Assembly: GCF_016908295.1 (NCBI RefSeq)
Contig: NZ_JAFBDO010000009.1
Location: 1-64,000, forward strand
Direction of reading: 5' to 3'
DNA from: Thalassobacillus pellis
GTDB lineage: Bacteria > Bacillota > Bacilli > Bacillales > Halobacillaceae
DNA: 64,000 nt
In this document: positions 1-10,002 of the stretch, piece by piece
Position numbering within the stretch: the stretch's first letter is position 1
How the letters are laid out: every line of letters begins with the position of its first letter
The notes under the pieces: model-generated
The model's input: only the letters and a program-made list of their open reading frames with translations
The model's database searches: none
What the model was told of the DNA's origin: nothing
Program-made: the position numbers and the translations under genes

Positions 1-107
1 CGATAGCGGAGAGGTCACACCTGTTCCCATGCCGAACACAGCAGTTAAGCTCTCCAGCGCCGATGGTAGTCGGGTTTATCCCCGTGAGAGTAGGACGCCG
101 CTAGGCA
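1..107 (+). rRNA. rrf: 5S ribosomal RNA, 3' portion
   Basis: The first bases match Bacillaceae 5S rRNA from about its ninth base. The conserved stretches ccgaacacagcagttaagc and gagagtaggacgccgc are present with their usual spacing, and the 3' end pairs with the missing 5' end. The window therefore opens inside the last gene of an rRNA operon read on the plus strand. About 8-10 bases of the 5' end lie outside the window. Confidence 0.95.
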
Positions 108-111
108 AGTC

Positions 112-156
112 AAAAGCCAGAAGCACACACGCTTCTGGCTTTTGCTGTTTTTGTAA
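112..156 (+). terminator. rRNA operon terminator
   Basis: A 13-bp perfect stem (112-124 with 131-143, aaaagccagaagc) closes a short loop and is followed by ttgctgttttt. It lies directly after the 5S rRNA, as expected for the end of an rrn operon. Confidence 0.9.
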
Positions 157-299
157 GGTGATTTCATCAGTAGCCCTAGTTAATTTTTGCGCCTAAAGTA
201 ATGAGAATTCGCCACTAAACTTTAAGCGGCACATTACAAGTTGCCAAAAACTGCCTCTTTCTGTTAATCTCAAATAAGAAAAGCAGAATATATGTTCGG

Positions 300-548
300 G
301 TGATTAATGTGCAATTAACTAGGTGGAGTTATTCAAGAAGAGGTGTAGTGAGAGGATATTTCGATAAATTTCCTACTTCTACTTTATATTTTAAAAGAAT
401 CAGGCGATATTATTTTTTATGTTCGATAGATTGGGGAGCAGATGATCCTCAAGTTACAAAAGAAGATCGTGATGTCATGAATTTACTCATAAATCGCGAA
501 TTGGGAAAAGAACAGGCCTATAAAAACAGAAAGTCGAGAAGTCTGTAA
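300..548 (+). CDS. possible small hypothetical protein (82 aa)
   Basis: This is an open frame from a GTG codon, with no convincing Shine-Dalgarno site ahead of it. The N-terminal half is rich in Arg, Tyr and Phe and does not look like a typical protein. The C-terminal half (from about residue 44, IDWGADDPQV, to the end) is charged and more protein-like. The last codons form the left arm of the hairpin at 534-563. I do not recognise a family. It could be a small gene, the tail of a decayed gene, or chance. Codon use is not distinctive enough to decide. Confidence 0.3.
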   Translation: MINVQLTRWSYSRRGVVRGYFDKFPTSTLYFKRIRRYYFLCSIDWGADDPQVTKEDRDVMNLLINRELGKEQAYKNRKSRSL

Positions 549-569
549 AAGAAGACTTCTCGATTTTTA
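534..569. terminator. bidirectional terminator between 300-548 and ytfP
   Basis: An 11-bp perfect stem (534-544 tcgagaagtct with 553-563) is followed by a T run on the plus strand. It lies just past the stop of the minus-strand ytfP, so it probably ends that transcript as well. Confidence 0.75.
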
Positions 570-571
570 CG

Positions 572-1837
572 TTATATTCTGCTCATTGATTCCCAAGCGG
601 CATTCATGCCGGCAACACGTCCTGTGACCATGGCAGAGGTGATGTTATACCCCCCTGTATACCCGTGAATATCAAGAATTTCACCGCAGAAATAAAGACC
701 GTCCATAAACTTTGATTGCATGGTATTTGGGATTACTTCCTTAATGGAGACCCCACCACCTGTGACAAAGGCTTTCTCGATAGACTGGGTATCATGGATC
801 GATAATGAGAAGTGTTTTAGTAATTGAATGAATGTAAGAAGCTTTTCTTTTGATATATTTGCAGATTTATCTTCTTTCGAAATACCTGCTGATTGAAGGA
901 GATAATCCAACAGCCTTTCCGGCACGAACCCTTTAACGAGATTCCGGAAAGATTTTTTTGGGTTATTTTCCATTTCCTTGCGCATTTCTTCTATTAATTC
1001 GTTTTCTTTTTTATCGGGCAGGTTGTCAACTTCCAGCACGACTGGACGATGCCCTTTCATAAATTCTTTGACTACATATTGCGAGCAACGGAGTATTGCA
1101 GGGCCGGAAACGCCGAAGTGAGTAAAAATCATGTCCATCTGGTGGGTTATGATTGCTTTACCTTTTGGATTGAGAACTGAAACAGCGACATCCCGTAGTG
1201 ATAATCCTTGTAATGTTTTATTTTTTATCACTGCTTCCTTGGAGATAAGAGGTACTTCAGTCGGATACAGGTCTGTGATCGTATGCCCCGCTTTTTTGGC
1301 CCAGGCATATCCATCTCCAGTACTCCCGGTATGGGGGACAGATTTTCCTCCAACCGCTATAACGATGGAACCAGTATCTATTTTTTCATTATCCATTAAA
1401 ATGATCTGGTGCTTATTATCTCCATAATGTATAGCTTTTACAGGGGTGTTTGTCCTGATCTCCACACCCAGCTTATCCAGCCTGTTTAAAAGAGCATTTA
1501 CCACATCTTTCGCCTTATTGCTTGCAGGAAACATCCTGCCATGATCCTCTTCCTTTAGCGCGACTCCCAATTCTTCAAAAAAATCGATGATATCATAATT
1601 GTCGAAAACAGAAAAAGCACTATACAGGAATTTTCCATTACCCGGAATATGTTTGATTACTTCTTCCTGAGGCAGCCGATTTGTTACGTTACAACGCCCT
1701 CCTCCAGAAATGGCGAGCTTTTTACCTAGTTTATTCCCTTTGTCGATCAGAAGCGTCTTTACTCCTTGTTCCGCGGCTGCAATAGCTGCCATCAGGCCGG
1801 AAGGTCCGCCTCCAATAATGATTACTTGGTAGGTCAA
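572..1837 (-). CDS. ytfP: NAD(P)/FAD-dependent oxidoreductase, HI0933/YtfP family
   Basis: The protein is a predicted flavoprotein of the HI0933-like family; its physiological substrate is unknown. The N-terminal dinucleotide-binding motif is [13 protein letters not shown], followed by the family signature [14 protein letters not shown] near residue 50. The C-terminal part has the second FAD contact region ([19 protein letters not shown]). Length (about 421 aa) fits the family. Two TTG codons can start it: the outer one at 1846 directly abuts the AAAGGA ribosome-binding site, while the inner one at 1837 has a 9-base spacing, so I chose the inner. It is divergent from murJ, as in B. subtilis. 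Confidence 0.9.
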   Translation of the reverse strand: MTYQVIIIGGGPSGLMAAIAAAEQGVKTLLIDKGNKLGKKLAISGGGRCNVTNRLPQEEVIKHIPGNGKFLYSAFSVFDNYDIIDFFEELGVALKEEDHGRMFPASNKAKDVVNALLNRLDKLGVEIRTNTPVKAIHYGDNKHQIILMDNEKIDTGSIVIAVGGKSVPHTGSTGDGYAWAKKAGHTITDLYPTEVPLISKEAVIKNKTLQGLSLRDVAVSVLNPKGKAIITHQMDMIFTHFGVSGPAILRCSQYVVKEFMKGHRPVVLEVDNLPDKKENELIEEMRKEMENNPKKSFRNLVKGFVPERLLDYLLQSAGISKEDKSANISKEKLLTFIQLLKHFSLSIHDTQSIEKAFVTGGGVSIKEVIPNTMQSKFMDGLYFCGEILDIHGYTGGYNITSAMVTGRVAGMNAAWESMSRI

Positions 1838-1953
1838 TGGTGTCAATCCTTTCTATAATTCTATATTGGGCATTAATATTCTTTGAAGGGTCTTGATTTA
1901 TGATAAAATAGATTCGTTCGACTCTACAATCAATGAAGGTGGAATAGATAAAA

Positions 1954-3579
1954 ATGTCGAAAATAATAAAAGGAACGATGCTCCTCACGGGTGCGACTTT
2001 TTTGTCCAAAATGCTTGGACTACTTTATGTCATCCCATTTGAAGCACTCGTCGGAGCCAGCGGTGGTGCACTTTATGCATATGCTTATGTACCATACAAC
2101 ATATTTCTAAGCGTATCAACATTGGGTGTTCCGCTTGCCGTATCAAAATTTGTATCGAAATATAATTCGCTCGGAGACTACAAGACAGGAAGAGACATTC
2201 TGAAATCAGGAATGCAGCTGATGGCATTAACTGGCCTGATCGCATTTTTGTTCATGTTCTTTGGCGCTGGACAAGTTGCCCACTGGACCATCTCAGAAGG
2301 TGCACAAAGCAAAAATTCTATTGAAGATGTCACTATGGTCATTCGCATGGTCAGTTTTGCTTTATTAATTATTCCATCTATGAGTATAGTGCGTGGGTTT
2401 TTCCAAGGTCATCAATCGATGGCACCGACTGCAGTATCCCAGGTCATTGAACAGATCTTTCGTATTGTCTTCTTGCTTACTGCAGTCTTTCTTGTTACAA
2501 GAGTATTTGGCGGCAGCACGCAATTAGCTGTTGGATTCGCAACATTTTCAGCTTTTATCGGCGCAATTGCTTCCTGTATCGTCCTTTTTTTGTATTGGAA
2601 AAAGCGGAAGCCATACTTAGATAAAGAGTTAGAGAGTCAGACAAGCTCCCATCGATTATCAAAGGCATCCATGTTCAAAGAATTGTTCAGCTACGCAGGA
2701 CCATTTGTCCTGGTTGGCATTGCAACCTCATTATACCAAATAGTCGACCAGTTCACCTTTAATGATGCCATGTTTGCGACAGGGCTGGGGAGTAAGGCAG
2801 AGCAGGCTTATGCTGCAATTAACTTGTATGGTCACAAGCTTGTCATCATTCCTGTTACACTTGCTACAGGATTATCACTTGCATTGATGCCAGCCATAAC
2901 AAGGTCATTTACAGAAAAAAATAAAAAGCAGCTGCATAAACAGATCAATCAGGCCTTGCAAATTATCATGCTGTTGATATTACCCGCAGTCGTAGGGTTA
3001 TCTTTACTTTCTGATGCAGCTTACGGAAGCTTTTATGGCATTGATGAGAATATTGGCTACTATGGTAAATTGCTTGCCTGGTATGCGCCTGTTGCCCTTT
3101 TATATGCTTTATTTACTGTCAGTGCCGCTATTCTGCAAGGAATCAACCAGCAAAACTTTACATTCATCAGTTTAACGTGTGGTTTAATCGTTAAAGGTTC
3201 CTTGAACATCCCTTTTATCATGATGTTTGGTGCTATCGGATCTATTGTTGTTACTGGGCTTGCTGTCGGTACTGCTGTAGTTATGAATCTGATGAGAGCG
3301 AGACGGAAGGCAAGCCTGTCGTTTAAACCATTATTCAAGCGGACGTTGTTAATTATCATCCTTACCACTATCATGTCTGTCATTGTCCTGTTTATTCGGT
3401 GGGCAATTGGCGGAATACTATCACCAGAGGAAAATCGTATTCATGCGCTTATTGTTTTGTTAGCAGGTATAGCTTTTGGTGGTATATCTTATCTATGGTT
3501 AAGCTACAAAACAACACTGCTCGAACACATAATGGGTGGAAGGATCCGTTTACTGGACAGATTTTTAAAGCGTTCATAA
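1954..3579 (+). CDS. murJ: lipid II flippase MurJ / polysaccharide biosynthesis membrane protein (YtgP)
   Basis: This is an integral membrane protein of the MOP/MVF superfamily (541 aa) that flips the peptidoglycan precursor lipid II across the membrane. It begins MSKIIKGTMLLTGATFLSKM, the usual amphipathic start of SpoVB/YtgP-type proteins, and continues with about 14 hydrophobic segments. The charge-rich loop LFLYWKKRKPYLDKE near residue 210-225 separates the two halves. The neighbours (ytfP divergent, pseudouridine synthase 12 bases downstream) match the ytgP locus of B. subtilis, where YtgP is the MurJ functional homologue. AAGGTGG lies 11 bases before the ATG. Confidence 0.9.
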   Translation: MSKIIKGTMLLTGATFLSKMLGLLYVIPFEALVGASGGALYAYAYVPYNIFLSVSTLGVPLAVSKFVSKYNSLGDYKTGRDILKSGMQLMALTGLIAFLFMFFGAGQVAHWTISEGAQSKNSIEDVTMVIRMVSFALLIIPSMSIVRGFFQGHQSMAPTAVSQVIEQIFRIVFLLTAVFLVTRVFGGSTQLAVGFATFSAFIGAIASCIVLFLYWKKRKPYLDKELESQTSSHRLSKASMFKELFSYAGPFVLVGIATSLYQIVDQFTFNDAMFATGLGSKAEQAYAAINLYGHKLVIIPVTLATGLSLALMPAITRSFTEKNKKQLHKQINQALQIIMLLILPAVVGLSLLSDAAYGSFYGIDENIGYYGKLLAWYAPVALLYALFTVSAAILQGINQQNFTFISLTCGLIVKGSLNIPFIMMFGAIGSIVVTGLAVGTAVVMNLMRARRKASLSFKPLFKRTLLIIILTTIMSVIVLFIRWAIGGILSPEENRIHALIVLLAGIAFGGISYLWLSYKTTLLEHIMGGRIRLLDRFLKRS

Positions 3580-3591
3580 AGGAGAGTTACG

Positions 3592-4311
3592 ATGAGGATA
3601 GATAAACTATTAGCGAATATGGGGTATGGTACGAGGAAAGAAGTGAAAGGTCTTTTAAAAACAGGGAACGTGCGGGTGAACGAGGAGCCGGTAAGCAGCC
3701 CTAAGCTTCACGTGAATCCAGAAAAGGACCAGGTAACGGTTTATGGAGAGACTGTTGATTACCGGGAATTCATTTACCTGATGATGAACAAGCCGGCTGG
3801 GTTGGTATCAGCAACAGAAGATGCTTCTGAGGAAACAGTTATTGAAATACTTCAGCCGGAGGATCTGGTTTTTAATCCTTTTCCTGTCGGCCGCCTGGAC
3901 AAGGATACAGAAGGATTACTATTGATTACCAATGATGGACAACTTGCTCATCGCTTGACCTCTCCTAAAAAAGATGTCGGTAAAACCTATTTTGCCGTAA
4001 TTGAAGGGGAAGTGACTGAAAATGATAAAGAAAAATTCCTGCACGGAGTTACACTGGATGATGGATATGTCACGAAACCTGCTGAGCTGTCCATACTTTC
4101 CTCCGGTCCTGTATCTGAAATCGAGCTTATCATTACGGAAGGTAAGTTCCATCAGGTGAAGCGGATGTTTGAAGCTGTAGACAAAAAGGTCACCTACTTA
4201 AAAAGATTGAAGATGGGAAACCTTGGGCTTGATCATGATCTTCATCCGGGAGAATACAGGGAATTATCGGATGAGGAACTCCATTACTTAAAAGAATTGA
4301 CAAACCTATAA
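3592..4311 (+). CDS. ytzG: rRNA pseudouridine synthase, RsuA/RluB family
   Basis: The enzyme converts a specific uridine in ribosomal RNA to pseudouridine. An N-terminal S4 RNA-binding domain (residues 1-60, MRIDKLLANMGYGTRKEV) precedes the catalytic domain with the family motif GRLDKDTEGLLLITNDG, where the Asp of RLDKDT is the catalytic residue. Length (239 aa) is typical of RsuA-type enzymes, so 16S rRNA is the likely substrate, but the exact site cannot be read from sequence. A good ribosome-binding site (AAAGGAG, 7 bases) precedes the ATG, and the gene follows murJ at 12 bases, suggesting co-transcription. Confidence 0.9.
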   Translation: MRIDKLLANMGYGTRKEVKGLLKTGNVRVNEEPVSSPKLHVNPEKDQVTVYGETVDYREFIYLMMNKPAGLVSATEDASEETVIEILQPEDLVFNPFPVGRLDKDTEGLLLITNDGQLAHRLTSPKKDVGKTYFAVIEGEVTENDKEKFLHGVTLDDGYVTKPAELSILSSGPVSEIELIITEGKFHQVKRMFEAVDKKVTYLKRLKMGNLGLDHDLHPGEYRELSDEELHYLKELTNL

Positions 4312-4319
4312 CTTACAAA

Positions 4320-4352
4320 AAATCACCCGGTGTCAAACCGGGTGATATATCT
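4320..4352. terminator. terminator between convergent ytzG and ytzE
   Basis: A 10-bp perfect stem (4322-4331 atcacccggt with 4337-4346) with a 5-base loop sits between the two convergent genes. A-rich and T-rich flanks allow it to work in both directions. Confidence 0.75.
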
Positions 4353-4359
4353 TTCTTTA

Positions 4360-4578
4360 TTAGGATATTTTCACTTTCTTTTCTGTTACCGCCCACTTTC
4401 CTCTAAGCGGGCTGTCCACAAGTCCGTTGTATTCCAAAACAGTCAAATCCCTTTGAATCGTCCGATCGGTTATACCGAATTCATCAGCAATTTCTGATGT
4501 GGTAACTGTCCCATTTTCCCTTATATAGAGATAGACAGCTTTGATTCGATTCAGCATTCGTGAGGATGAAGGATTCAA
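4360..4578 (-). CDS. ytzE: DeoR-type winged-helix regulator YtzE
   Basis: This very short protein (72 aa) is made only of a DeoR-type helix-turn-helix. The core is residues 8-55, with the recognition segment TSEIADEFGITDRTIQRDL and a wing ending in GKWAVTEKK. It has no sugar-phosphate-binding domain, so it is either a stand-alone DNA binder or works with a partner. The TTG start is supported by AAGGAG seven bases upstream. Its size and its place beside the pseudouridine synthase match B. subtilis YtzE. Its target is unknown. Confidence 0.85.
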   Translation of the reverse strand: MNPSSSRMLNRIKAVYLYIRENGTVTTSEIADEFGITDRTIQRDLTVLEYNGLVDSPLRGKWAVTEKKVKIS

Positions 4579-4725
4579 ATAACCACTCCTTAGTTGGAAT
4601 CCATGTACTTGATACTATGAAGTTAATTATAGTTTACACTATGATCAATGAAATATGCCACACTATCTTTTAGAATTAACAGATTTTTCAAGAAATTTAC
4701 AGTCCTTTAAAAAAGGAGAATGACC

Positions 4726-5745
4726 GTGCATATACTCCGAAAGCTGTTCACAAAAATGATTCATATTAATAATTATGTCCTGTTTGTTTCAAGTGGTTTA
4801 ATGATTGCATTGAGCACTATTTTAATCGTGACTGTGGAAGACGAAACCTTCCCCACATACTTTGATGGATTCTGGTGGGTAATGACGACAGTAACCACAG
4901 TAGGTTATGGAGATTTTTATCCAATTACTGTCGCTGGTCGCCTAATTGCAATTGTTCTTTATGTGCTTGGTATCGGTCTGATTGGGGTCGTAATTGGAAA
5001 AGTAGTTGATGGATTTGCAAGCTTCCATAAAAAAAGGCGGGAAGGTGATATCGTGTATAAAGAAAAAGGCCATTACATTATTATCGGCTGGTCACAAAAA
5101 GCGAATTTTGCAGTAAAAGAAATGATGGATACGGAAGAGAATGTAGAAATTGTCATCATTGATGATTTGAACGAAGCACCTATCCTAAAGGACAACATTC
5201 ATTATATAAAAGGGAATGCTTCTCAACAGGAAACCCTTTTAAAAGCAAATGTAAAGGCAGCAAAAGCGGTGCTCATTTTTGCAGATGACAAACTTCAAGG
5301 GGACGAATTGATAGACGGGAAAACATTGTTGATTGCTTCCTCTATAGAATCTATAGCTCCAAATGTTTATACGATAGTTGAAGTTATGGAAGAAGTGCAT
5401 ATCAATAACTTCAAACATATTAAAGTGGATGAATTCATCGTTTCAAATGAAGCCATCTCTTCTCTCGCAGTTCGTTCAGCGTTCATGAATGGCATTTCCA
5501 ATATATATGGCCAGCTGTTAAGTCGTTCTTTTGGAGATGATGTCTTCCATGTACCTCTAAGGAACGATTGGAATACTTATCGGGAGGCTTTCGATGCATT
5601 GCTTCAAGAAGGTGCGACGTTGATCGCTGATCGTGGAGAATTAAATATAAATCGTCGTCTGGATGATCAACTGCCTGATGATGCAAAGCTGTTTGTCATC
5701 TGTGACCAATCCACCTATCAAAAGATTACTGCAAAAGAGGTGTAA
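4726..5745 (+). CDS. two-TM potassium channel with RCK/TrkA-N domain
   Basis: This is a K+ channel subunit resembling B. subtilis YugO and archaeal MthK. A first membrane helix (about residues 15-38) is followed by a pore helix and the selectivity filter [11 protein letters not shown] second helix (about 70-95) leads into a cytoplasmic RCK domain with the nucleotide-binding start [18 protein letters not shown]; the Rossmann fold is followed by a weaker C-terminal RCK lobe. The ATG at 4720 almost touches AAAGGAG (4712-4718), whereas the GTG at 4726 has a 7-base spacing, so GTG is chosen. The stop lies 2 bases before pepV, so the two are probably cotranscribed. Confidence 0.88.
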   Translation: MHILRKLFTKMIHINNYVLFVSSGLMIALSTILIVTVEDETFPTYFDGFWWVMTTVTTVGYGDFYPITVAGRLIAIVLYVLGIGLIGVVIGKVVDGFASFHKKRREGDIVYKEKGHYIIIGWSQKANFAVKEMMDTEENVEIVIIDDLNEAPILKDNIHYIKGNASQQETLLKANVKAAKAVLIFADDKLQGDELIDGKTLLIASSIESIAPNVYTIVEVMEEVHINNFKHIKVDEFIVSNEAISSLAVRSAFMNGISNIYGQLLSRSFGDDVFHVPLRNDWNTYREAFDALLQEGATLIADRGELNINRRLDDQLPDDAKLFVICDQSTYQKITAKEV

Positions 5746-5747
5746 GC

Positions 5748-7130
5748 ATGCATTTTCAAAAGCTGGCCGAGAATTACGAGAAAGAATTTCTGGAAAAAGT
5801 GACACGTGTATTACGTGTTCCAAGTGTCTACGAATTTAACGACCATTTTCCGTTTGGGAAACCGATCAACGATGTACTGGAACTGATGCTGAAGATGGGA
5901 GCAGAAGATGGATTTGAAGTGAAAAATATAGACGGTTACGCGGGGCATATTGAATGGGGAAGCGGAGAGGATTTAATAGGGGTCCTTGGTCATCTGGATG
6001 TGGTTCCTGCAGGTGATGGCTGGGATAGCGATCCCTTCGAACCACTAATAAAAAACGGTAACCTTTATGCACGGGGAGCACAGGATGATAAAGGTCCCGT
6101 TCTTGCTGCTTATATAGCCATGAAGTTGTTGAAGGATCAAGGTTTCCGCCCAAATAAACGTATACGTTTAATAGTAGGTACAGATGAGGAAAGGGACTGG
6201 AAAGGCATCAAATATTATTTTGATAAAGAAGAAATGCCGACTTTTGGATTTTCACCGGATGCTGCGTTTCCGGTTATCCATGCAGAAAAGGGATTGATTG
6301 ACGGCTACCTTTCCATTCCATTTGATGCTAATGAGGATGGCATCTATGAATTGCTTGATTTTTCGGGAGGAGACCGGCTCAATATGGTTCCGGATCAGGC
6401 ATCCGCACGACTTCGGGTACCTGAAAATAATGTGGTCAAGGACAAGTTTGAAGCTTTTTTACAGACACATCATATAAAGGGAAAGCTTCATGAGGAAAGA
6501 AAAGACATAGAGCTGAGCGTGGAAGGTAAAGGAGCCCATGCCAGTAAGCCTGAGCAAGGAAAAAATGCCATAATACTATTAGCAAAATTCTTAACGGAAA
6601 TTCCATTACCTGAAAATCAGCAGAAATGCTTCATGTGGATCATCAATCATTTTTGTGATACGAAAGGAACAGCTTTAGGGATGGATATATCAGACGAAGT
6701 TTCTGGAGCGTTGACTCTCAACCTTGGTTCTTTGCATTTGGATAAAAGTACTTTGATTGCAGGAGTGAATATTCGTTATCCCATTTCTGGAAATAGGGAG
6801 GCTGTAGTGGATGGTATAACTCATAAAGCGCAAATCGTCCAAGGCTCCTTTAAGCTTTATGATCACTTGGAATCGCTCTATGTTAATGAGGAAAATCCTG
6901 AGGTGCAGTTATTATTGAACATATATAATGAGCAGACAGGAGAAAATGAAAAAGTCATGGCTATTGGTGGAGCAACCTACGCCCGTTCATTGGAAACCGG
7001 TGTAGCGTACGGGGCTATGTTCCCCGATAGTCCCGATACTGCCCATCAGAAGAATGAACATGTTCGTATCAAAGATATGATTAGGGCTATCTCCATATAT
7101 GCAGAGTCACTCTATCGACTAACGCGTTAA
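5748..7130 (+). CDS. pepV: dipeptidase PepV, M20 family
   Basis: This is a cytoplasmic zinc dipeptidase that releases amino acids from dipeptides. The M20 metal and catalytic motifs are in order: [13 protein letters not shown] near residue 84-96, GAQDDKGP near 115, and the catalytic Glu pair in [11 protein letters not shown] near 150. The lid domain carries [15 protein letters not shown]. The C-terminal metal-binding His lies in [14 protein letters not shown]. At 460 aa it fits PepV (YtjP in B. subtilis). AGAGGTG, also part of the channel gene's end, serves as its ribosome-binding site, implying translational coupling. Confidence 0.92.
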   Translation: MHFQKLAENYEKEFLEKVTRVLRVPSVYEFNDHFPFGKPINDVLELMLKMGAEDGFEVKNIDGYAGHIEWGSGEDLIGVLGHLDVVPAGDGWDSDPFEPLIKNGNLYARGAQDDKGPVLAAYIAMKLLKDQGFRPNKRIRLIVGTDEERDWKGIKYYFDKEEMPTFGFSPDAAFPVIHAEKGLIDGYLSIPFDANEDGIYELLDFSGGDRLNMVPDQASARLRVPENNVVKDKFEAFLQTHHIKGKLHEERKDIELSVEGKGAHASKPEQGKNAIILLAKFLTEIPLPENQQKCFMWIINHFCDTKGTALGMDISDEVSGALTLNLGSLHLDKSTLIAGVNIRYPISGNREAVVDGITHKAQIVQGSFKLYDHLESLYVNEENPEVQLLLNIYNEQTGENEKVMAIGGATYARSLETGVAYGAMFPDSPDTAHQKNEHVRIKDMIRAISIYAESLYRLTR

Positions 7131-7183
7131 AGTAGTGAAATCAGTCTAATACCAAGAAGCCTCAGGAAGGGTGGATATGTTGA

Positions 7184-7735
7184 ATGAGCAATGCACATTT
7201 TTTTATCGGAATACCCGTAACCGAGCCGATCCGGAAAAAGATGACAAAGTGGCAGTCTGAACTGAAAGAGAAGGTTTCCTTTAAAAACTGGACTAACCCG
7301 GAAGATCTCCATATCACCCTTAAGTTTTTAGGCGGTGCAGATATCACTGATGTTAAAAATGTCAATGAACGCTTGCAACATACTGACTTCCCTGCCCCTT
7401 TTAGTTTAAATATTGACAGTTTAAGCTATTTCGGCAAGTCTGAGCGCCCTAGGGTAGTGTTTGGCGGGGTGGAGAAGAATGACGTACTCTTTAAGATGCA
7501 GAGTCAGGTAGAACATATTGCTGCTGAAGCGGGTTTTCCTAAGGAGAACCGCTCATATCATCCTCATATCACCCTCGCGAAGAAATGGGATTTTAACCAG
7601 CCAAATGTAACCCCTGGCTGGTTAGAGGGCTATCAGGCCAAAATGGAAATGAAAGTGGATCGTTTCCATATATATCGTATTCATCCCGGCAAAAAGCCGA
7701 AATATGAAGCTGTTGCTACGATTCTTTTAAAGTGA
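7184..7735 (+). CDS. thpR: RNA 2',3'-cyclic phosphodiesterase (2H family, YtlP)
   Basis: The protein is a member of the 2H phosphoesterases, which open 2',3'-cyclic phosphates on RNA ends. Both HxT signatures are visible: DLHITLKFLG near residue 43 and YHPHITLAKK near residue 127, giving the two catalytic His-Thr pairs. Length (183 aa) is normal for ThpR. An in-frame stop directly precedes the ATG, so no earlier start is possible; GGAAGGGTGG supplies the ribosome-binding site. In B. subtilis the homologue ytlP is likewise followed by ytlQ. Confidence 0.9.
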   Translation: MSNAHFFIGIPVTEPIRKKMTKWQSELKEKVSFKNWTNPEDLHITLKFLGGADITDVKNVNERLQHTDFPAPFSLNIDSLSYFGKSERPRVVFGGVEKNDVLFKMQSQVEHIAAEAGFPKENRSYHPHITLAKKWDFNQPNVTPGWLEGYQAKMEMKVDRFHIYRIHPGKKPKYEAVATILLK

Positions 7736-7744
7736 GGTGACATG

Positions 7745-8662
7745 ATGGCACAATTGATCAAGCTTCAAGATTATGTCTCCCGTTATGAAAGTGACATGTA
7801 TCGTTATCCTGGACAATTCATCCGTCTAAAAAGAAATAACTGGGAAAAACTCAAGAAAACATGGGAATATCAGAAGGTCCAGGACAGCTTACCAACAGCA
7901 CAGGAGAAGGTGGAAGATGAAGACCAATCTTCCTGGAAGAAATATTTCAAAAAATCTACTGGATCAGAATCTACTCAAGAATCTTCCCCTTCTTTTGTTA
8001 AAAAGCTCCCAGAGTCGATGGATGATCTAGAGCAACTATTTTTAGACAGGATATTCACTTTCCAGTTGACATGGGCAGCAACAACTTTGCGCAGAAAGTC
8101 CTTTATGAATGCCAGTTATCGTCATAATCCACATTTGAAGTTTTTCCTGCAGCGGTTTCCGGATACATTTCTTATCATGTATGAGCCGATTGTCCGTATT
8201 AAAGAAGCTCCACTTGATACCGATATAATCATTATAACACCAGTAGGAGTGGAAATAATTCATTGTCTGGATGTACCGCCAGGAGTGACCGTTCATCCGG
8301 AAGACGATAAAACATGGATGGTGGAACAAAAAGGACAGTTCAAAAAAGTAATCAGTCCGCTGATTTCACTTAATCGGAGCGAAACATATGTAAAAAGTGT
8401 GCTGTCAAAATATAATCTGGATATACCTTATAAGAAAATAGTTCTAGGATCCCGTGTGGATATTAAAGGCTCAACAGAACCTTATAAAACAGCCTTTATT
8501 GGCCGTGAAAGATATCTGGATTGGTTTAAGGAAATGCGCACATTAAACTCACCTTTGAAGCATATCCAACTAAAAACGGCGGAGGCATTGACAAAACATA
8601 GTGTAACCACTTCTATCAGGCGGACGGAATGGGAGCAGGAGGAAGAGATTTCAATGGAGTAA
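7745..8662 (+). CDS. ytlQ: YtlQ-like protein of unknown function
   Basis: About 305 aa, predicted cytoplasmic with no membrane segment. A charged, low-complexity stretch at about residues 50-85 (Glu/Lys/Ser rich) separates a short N-terminal piece from the main domain. The main domain contains FMNASYRHNPHLKFF and a beta-rich segment with DTDIIIITPVGVEIIH. The assignment to YtlQ rests on synteny (thpR-ytlQ-ytlR). Its function is not known to me; the C-terminal half has the look of a small enzyme fold but no catalytic motif I can name. The second of two ATGs is preferred because GAGG then sits 7 bases upstream. Confidence 0.75.
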   Translation: MAQLIKLQDYVSRYESDMYRYPGQFIRLKRNNWEKLKKTWEYQKVQDSLPTAQEKVEDEDQSSWKKYFKKSTGSESTQESSPSFVKKLPESMDDLEQLFLDRIFTFQLTWAATTLRRKSFMNASYRHNPHLKFFLQRFPDTFLIMYEPIVRIKEAPLDTDIIIITPVGVEIIHCLDVPPGVTVHPEDDKTWMVEQKGQFKKVISPLISLNRSETYVKSVLSKYNLDIPYKKIVLGSRVDIKGSTEPYKTAFIGRERYLDWFKEMRTLNSPLKHIQLKTAEALTKHSVTTSIRRTEWEQEEEISME

Positions 8663-8794
8663 TAATCCACCTGAAGGGATACTGTATGACTTCACGGAGT
8701 GCGGCATTTAGCTGTTATGCTCCTGTGCCTCTTCATATTAATTAACGGCAGTGTACAGACTTTTTTCAGTATTCAAAACCTAGGGAGATCATAC

Positions 8795-9721
8795 ATGCAT
8801 ATAATCATTATTAATGCTGCAGCAGGAAGTGGAAAAGCTGTAAAAATATTTAAATCAATACAGAAGGATCCATCATTTAAAGAAAAACAATGTAGGAGCT
8901 TTTTGACTGAGTATCGGGGACATGCAGAAAAAATTGCTGCACAGGTAGCAGAAATTTACCATGAAAAAATTGATTCCGTTATGGTTATTGGAGGCGATGG
9001 CACTCTTCATGAGGTAATGAACGGATTAAATAAATATCCGGGTATTCCTGTTGCGTTTCTTCCTGCCGGATCCGGTAATGATTTTGCAAGAGGAATAGGT
9101 ACTAAACTGCGTGCGCTGTCGCTATTTCAATCAATAATAAAAAGCCCTAAGAAAAAATTATTCCATCCGGGAATCTACCAGGTAAATGCCAGTAAGAAAG
9201 CCCAGCGTTATTTTATGAATAGCTTGGGGTTCGGAATAGACGCAGCTGTTGTACGCGCAGCTGAGCAGGCCAGGTATAAATATATACTGGGTAAATTGGG
9301 GATCGGATCATTAAGATATGCATTGGTTTTCATGCAGGTGCTGCGGTCTTTTGTCCCTATGGAAGTAGAATTGGAAATAGATGGGCGTGTGTTGAGGTAT
9401 AATCGAGCATTTATGGTAACCGTGGCGAATCACCCTTATTACGGCGGGGGTATGAAGGTCGCTCCGCATGCAAATGCGAGCAGCCGTGAACTCGGCGTTA
9501 TTGTTGTACAAGATATACCCAAATGGAAAACCCTATTAATGTTTCTGACCGTATATACAGGGAAACATGTTTGGATGAAGGAAGTGCATCAATATAAAGG
9601 TAATAATATTACGATTCGATCTAATCGGCCGATGTTATTTCAGGTAGATGGGGAAACGGGGAAGTGTCAATCATGTGAAATGAAAAAATCACACGTTAAA
9701 CGCCCGGTTTTGCATGCCTAA
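8795..9721 (+). CDS. ytlR: diacylglycerol/lipid kinase family protein YtlR
   Basis: This is an ATP-dependent lipid kinase of the DAGK/LCB5 fold (308 aa from the chosen start). The nucleotide-binding loop VIGGDGTLHEVMNG and the second signature LPAGSGNDFARGIG are intact. The C-terminal beta-sandwich with FQVDGE near the end is also typical. The frame is open a further 32 codons upstream, but that part encodes a hydrophobic stretch foreign to the family. GGGAG lies 7 bases before the ATG at 8795, so the shorter form is chosen. The likely substrate is diacylglycerol or an undecaprenyl-type lipid alcohol; this cannot be decided here. Confidence 0.88.
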   Translation: MHIIIINAAAGSGKAVKIFKSIQKDPSFKEKQCRSFLTEYRGHAEKIAAQVAEIYHEKIDSVMVIGGDGTLHEVMNGLNKYPGIPVAFLPAGSGNDFARGIGTKLRALSLFQSIIKSPKKKLFHPGIYQVNASKKAQRYFMNSLGFGIDAAVVRAAEQARYKYILGKLGIGSLRYALVFMQVLRSFVPMEVELEIDGRVLRYNRAFMVTVANHPYYGGGMKVAPHANASSRELGVIVVQDIPKWKTLLMFLTVYTGKHVWMKEVHQYKGNNITIRSNRPMLFQVDGETGKCQSCEMKKSHVKRPVLHA

Positions 9722-9785
9722 AGAATAAAACGCTTGAAATTAACAGACAGGATGATATATCCTAATCAAAGTGTATATGGGGGAA

Positions 9786-9889
9786 TTTTTTTACACTTTT
9801 AGAAAGTTTAACGTTGTTAAAGGATTAAATGATAAATAAAACTAAGGCTTTCGCCATAAGTCCTTGGCGACAAGCCAAGTTTTTCTAAC
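9786..9889 (+). repeat. AT-rich interspersed repeat, copy A
   Basis: One of four related elements of about 100 bp in this window (others at 24255, 36314 and, inverted, 47576). Landmarks in order: an ACTTTtagAAAGT hairpin, a TTTAAC..GTTAAA inverted repeat, the string AGGATTAAA, and a 3' hairpin in which ggctttcgcc pairs with ggcgacaagcc. It fills most of the 281-bp gap between ytlR and ytmP; nothing else is evident there. Confidence 0.8.
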
Positions 9890-10002
9890 AATAATTCCCT
9901 ATTGAACCTACTGGCGAAAGTTACTGTAGATGGACTGAAAATGAGTTATACTTAAATTAGCTTTTCATGATCGGTAATACATACAGATTAGAGGAATTGA
10001 AG

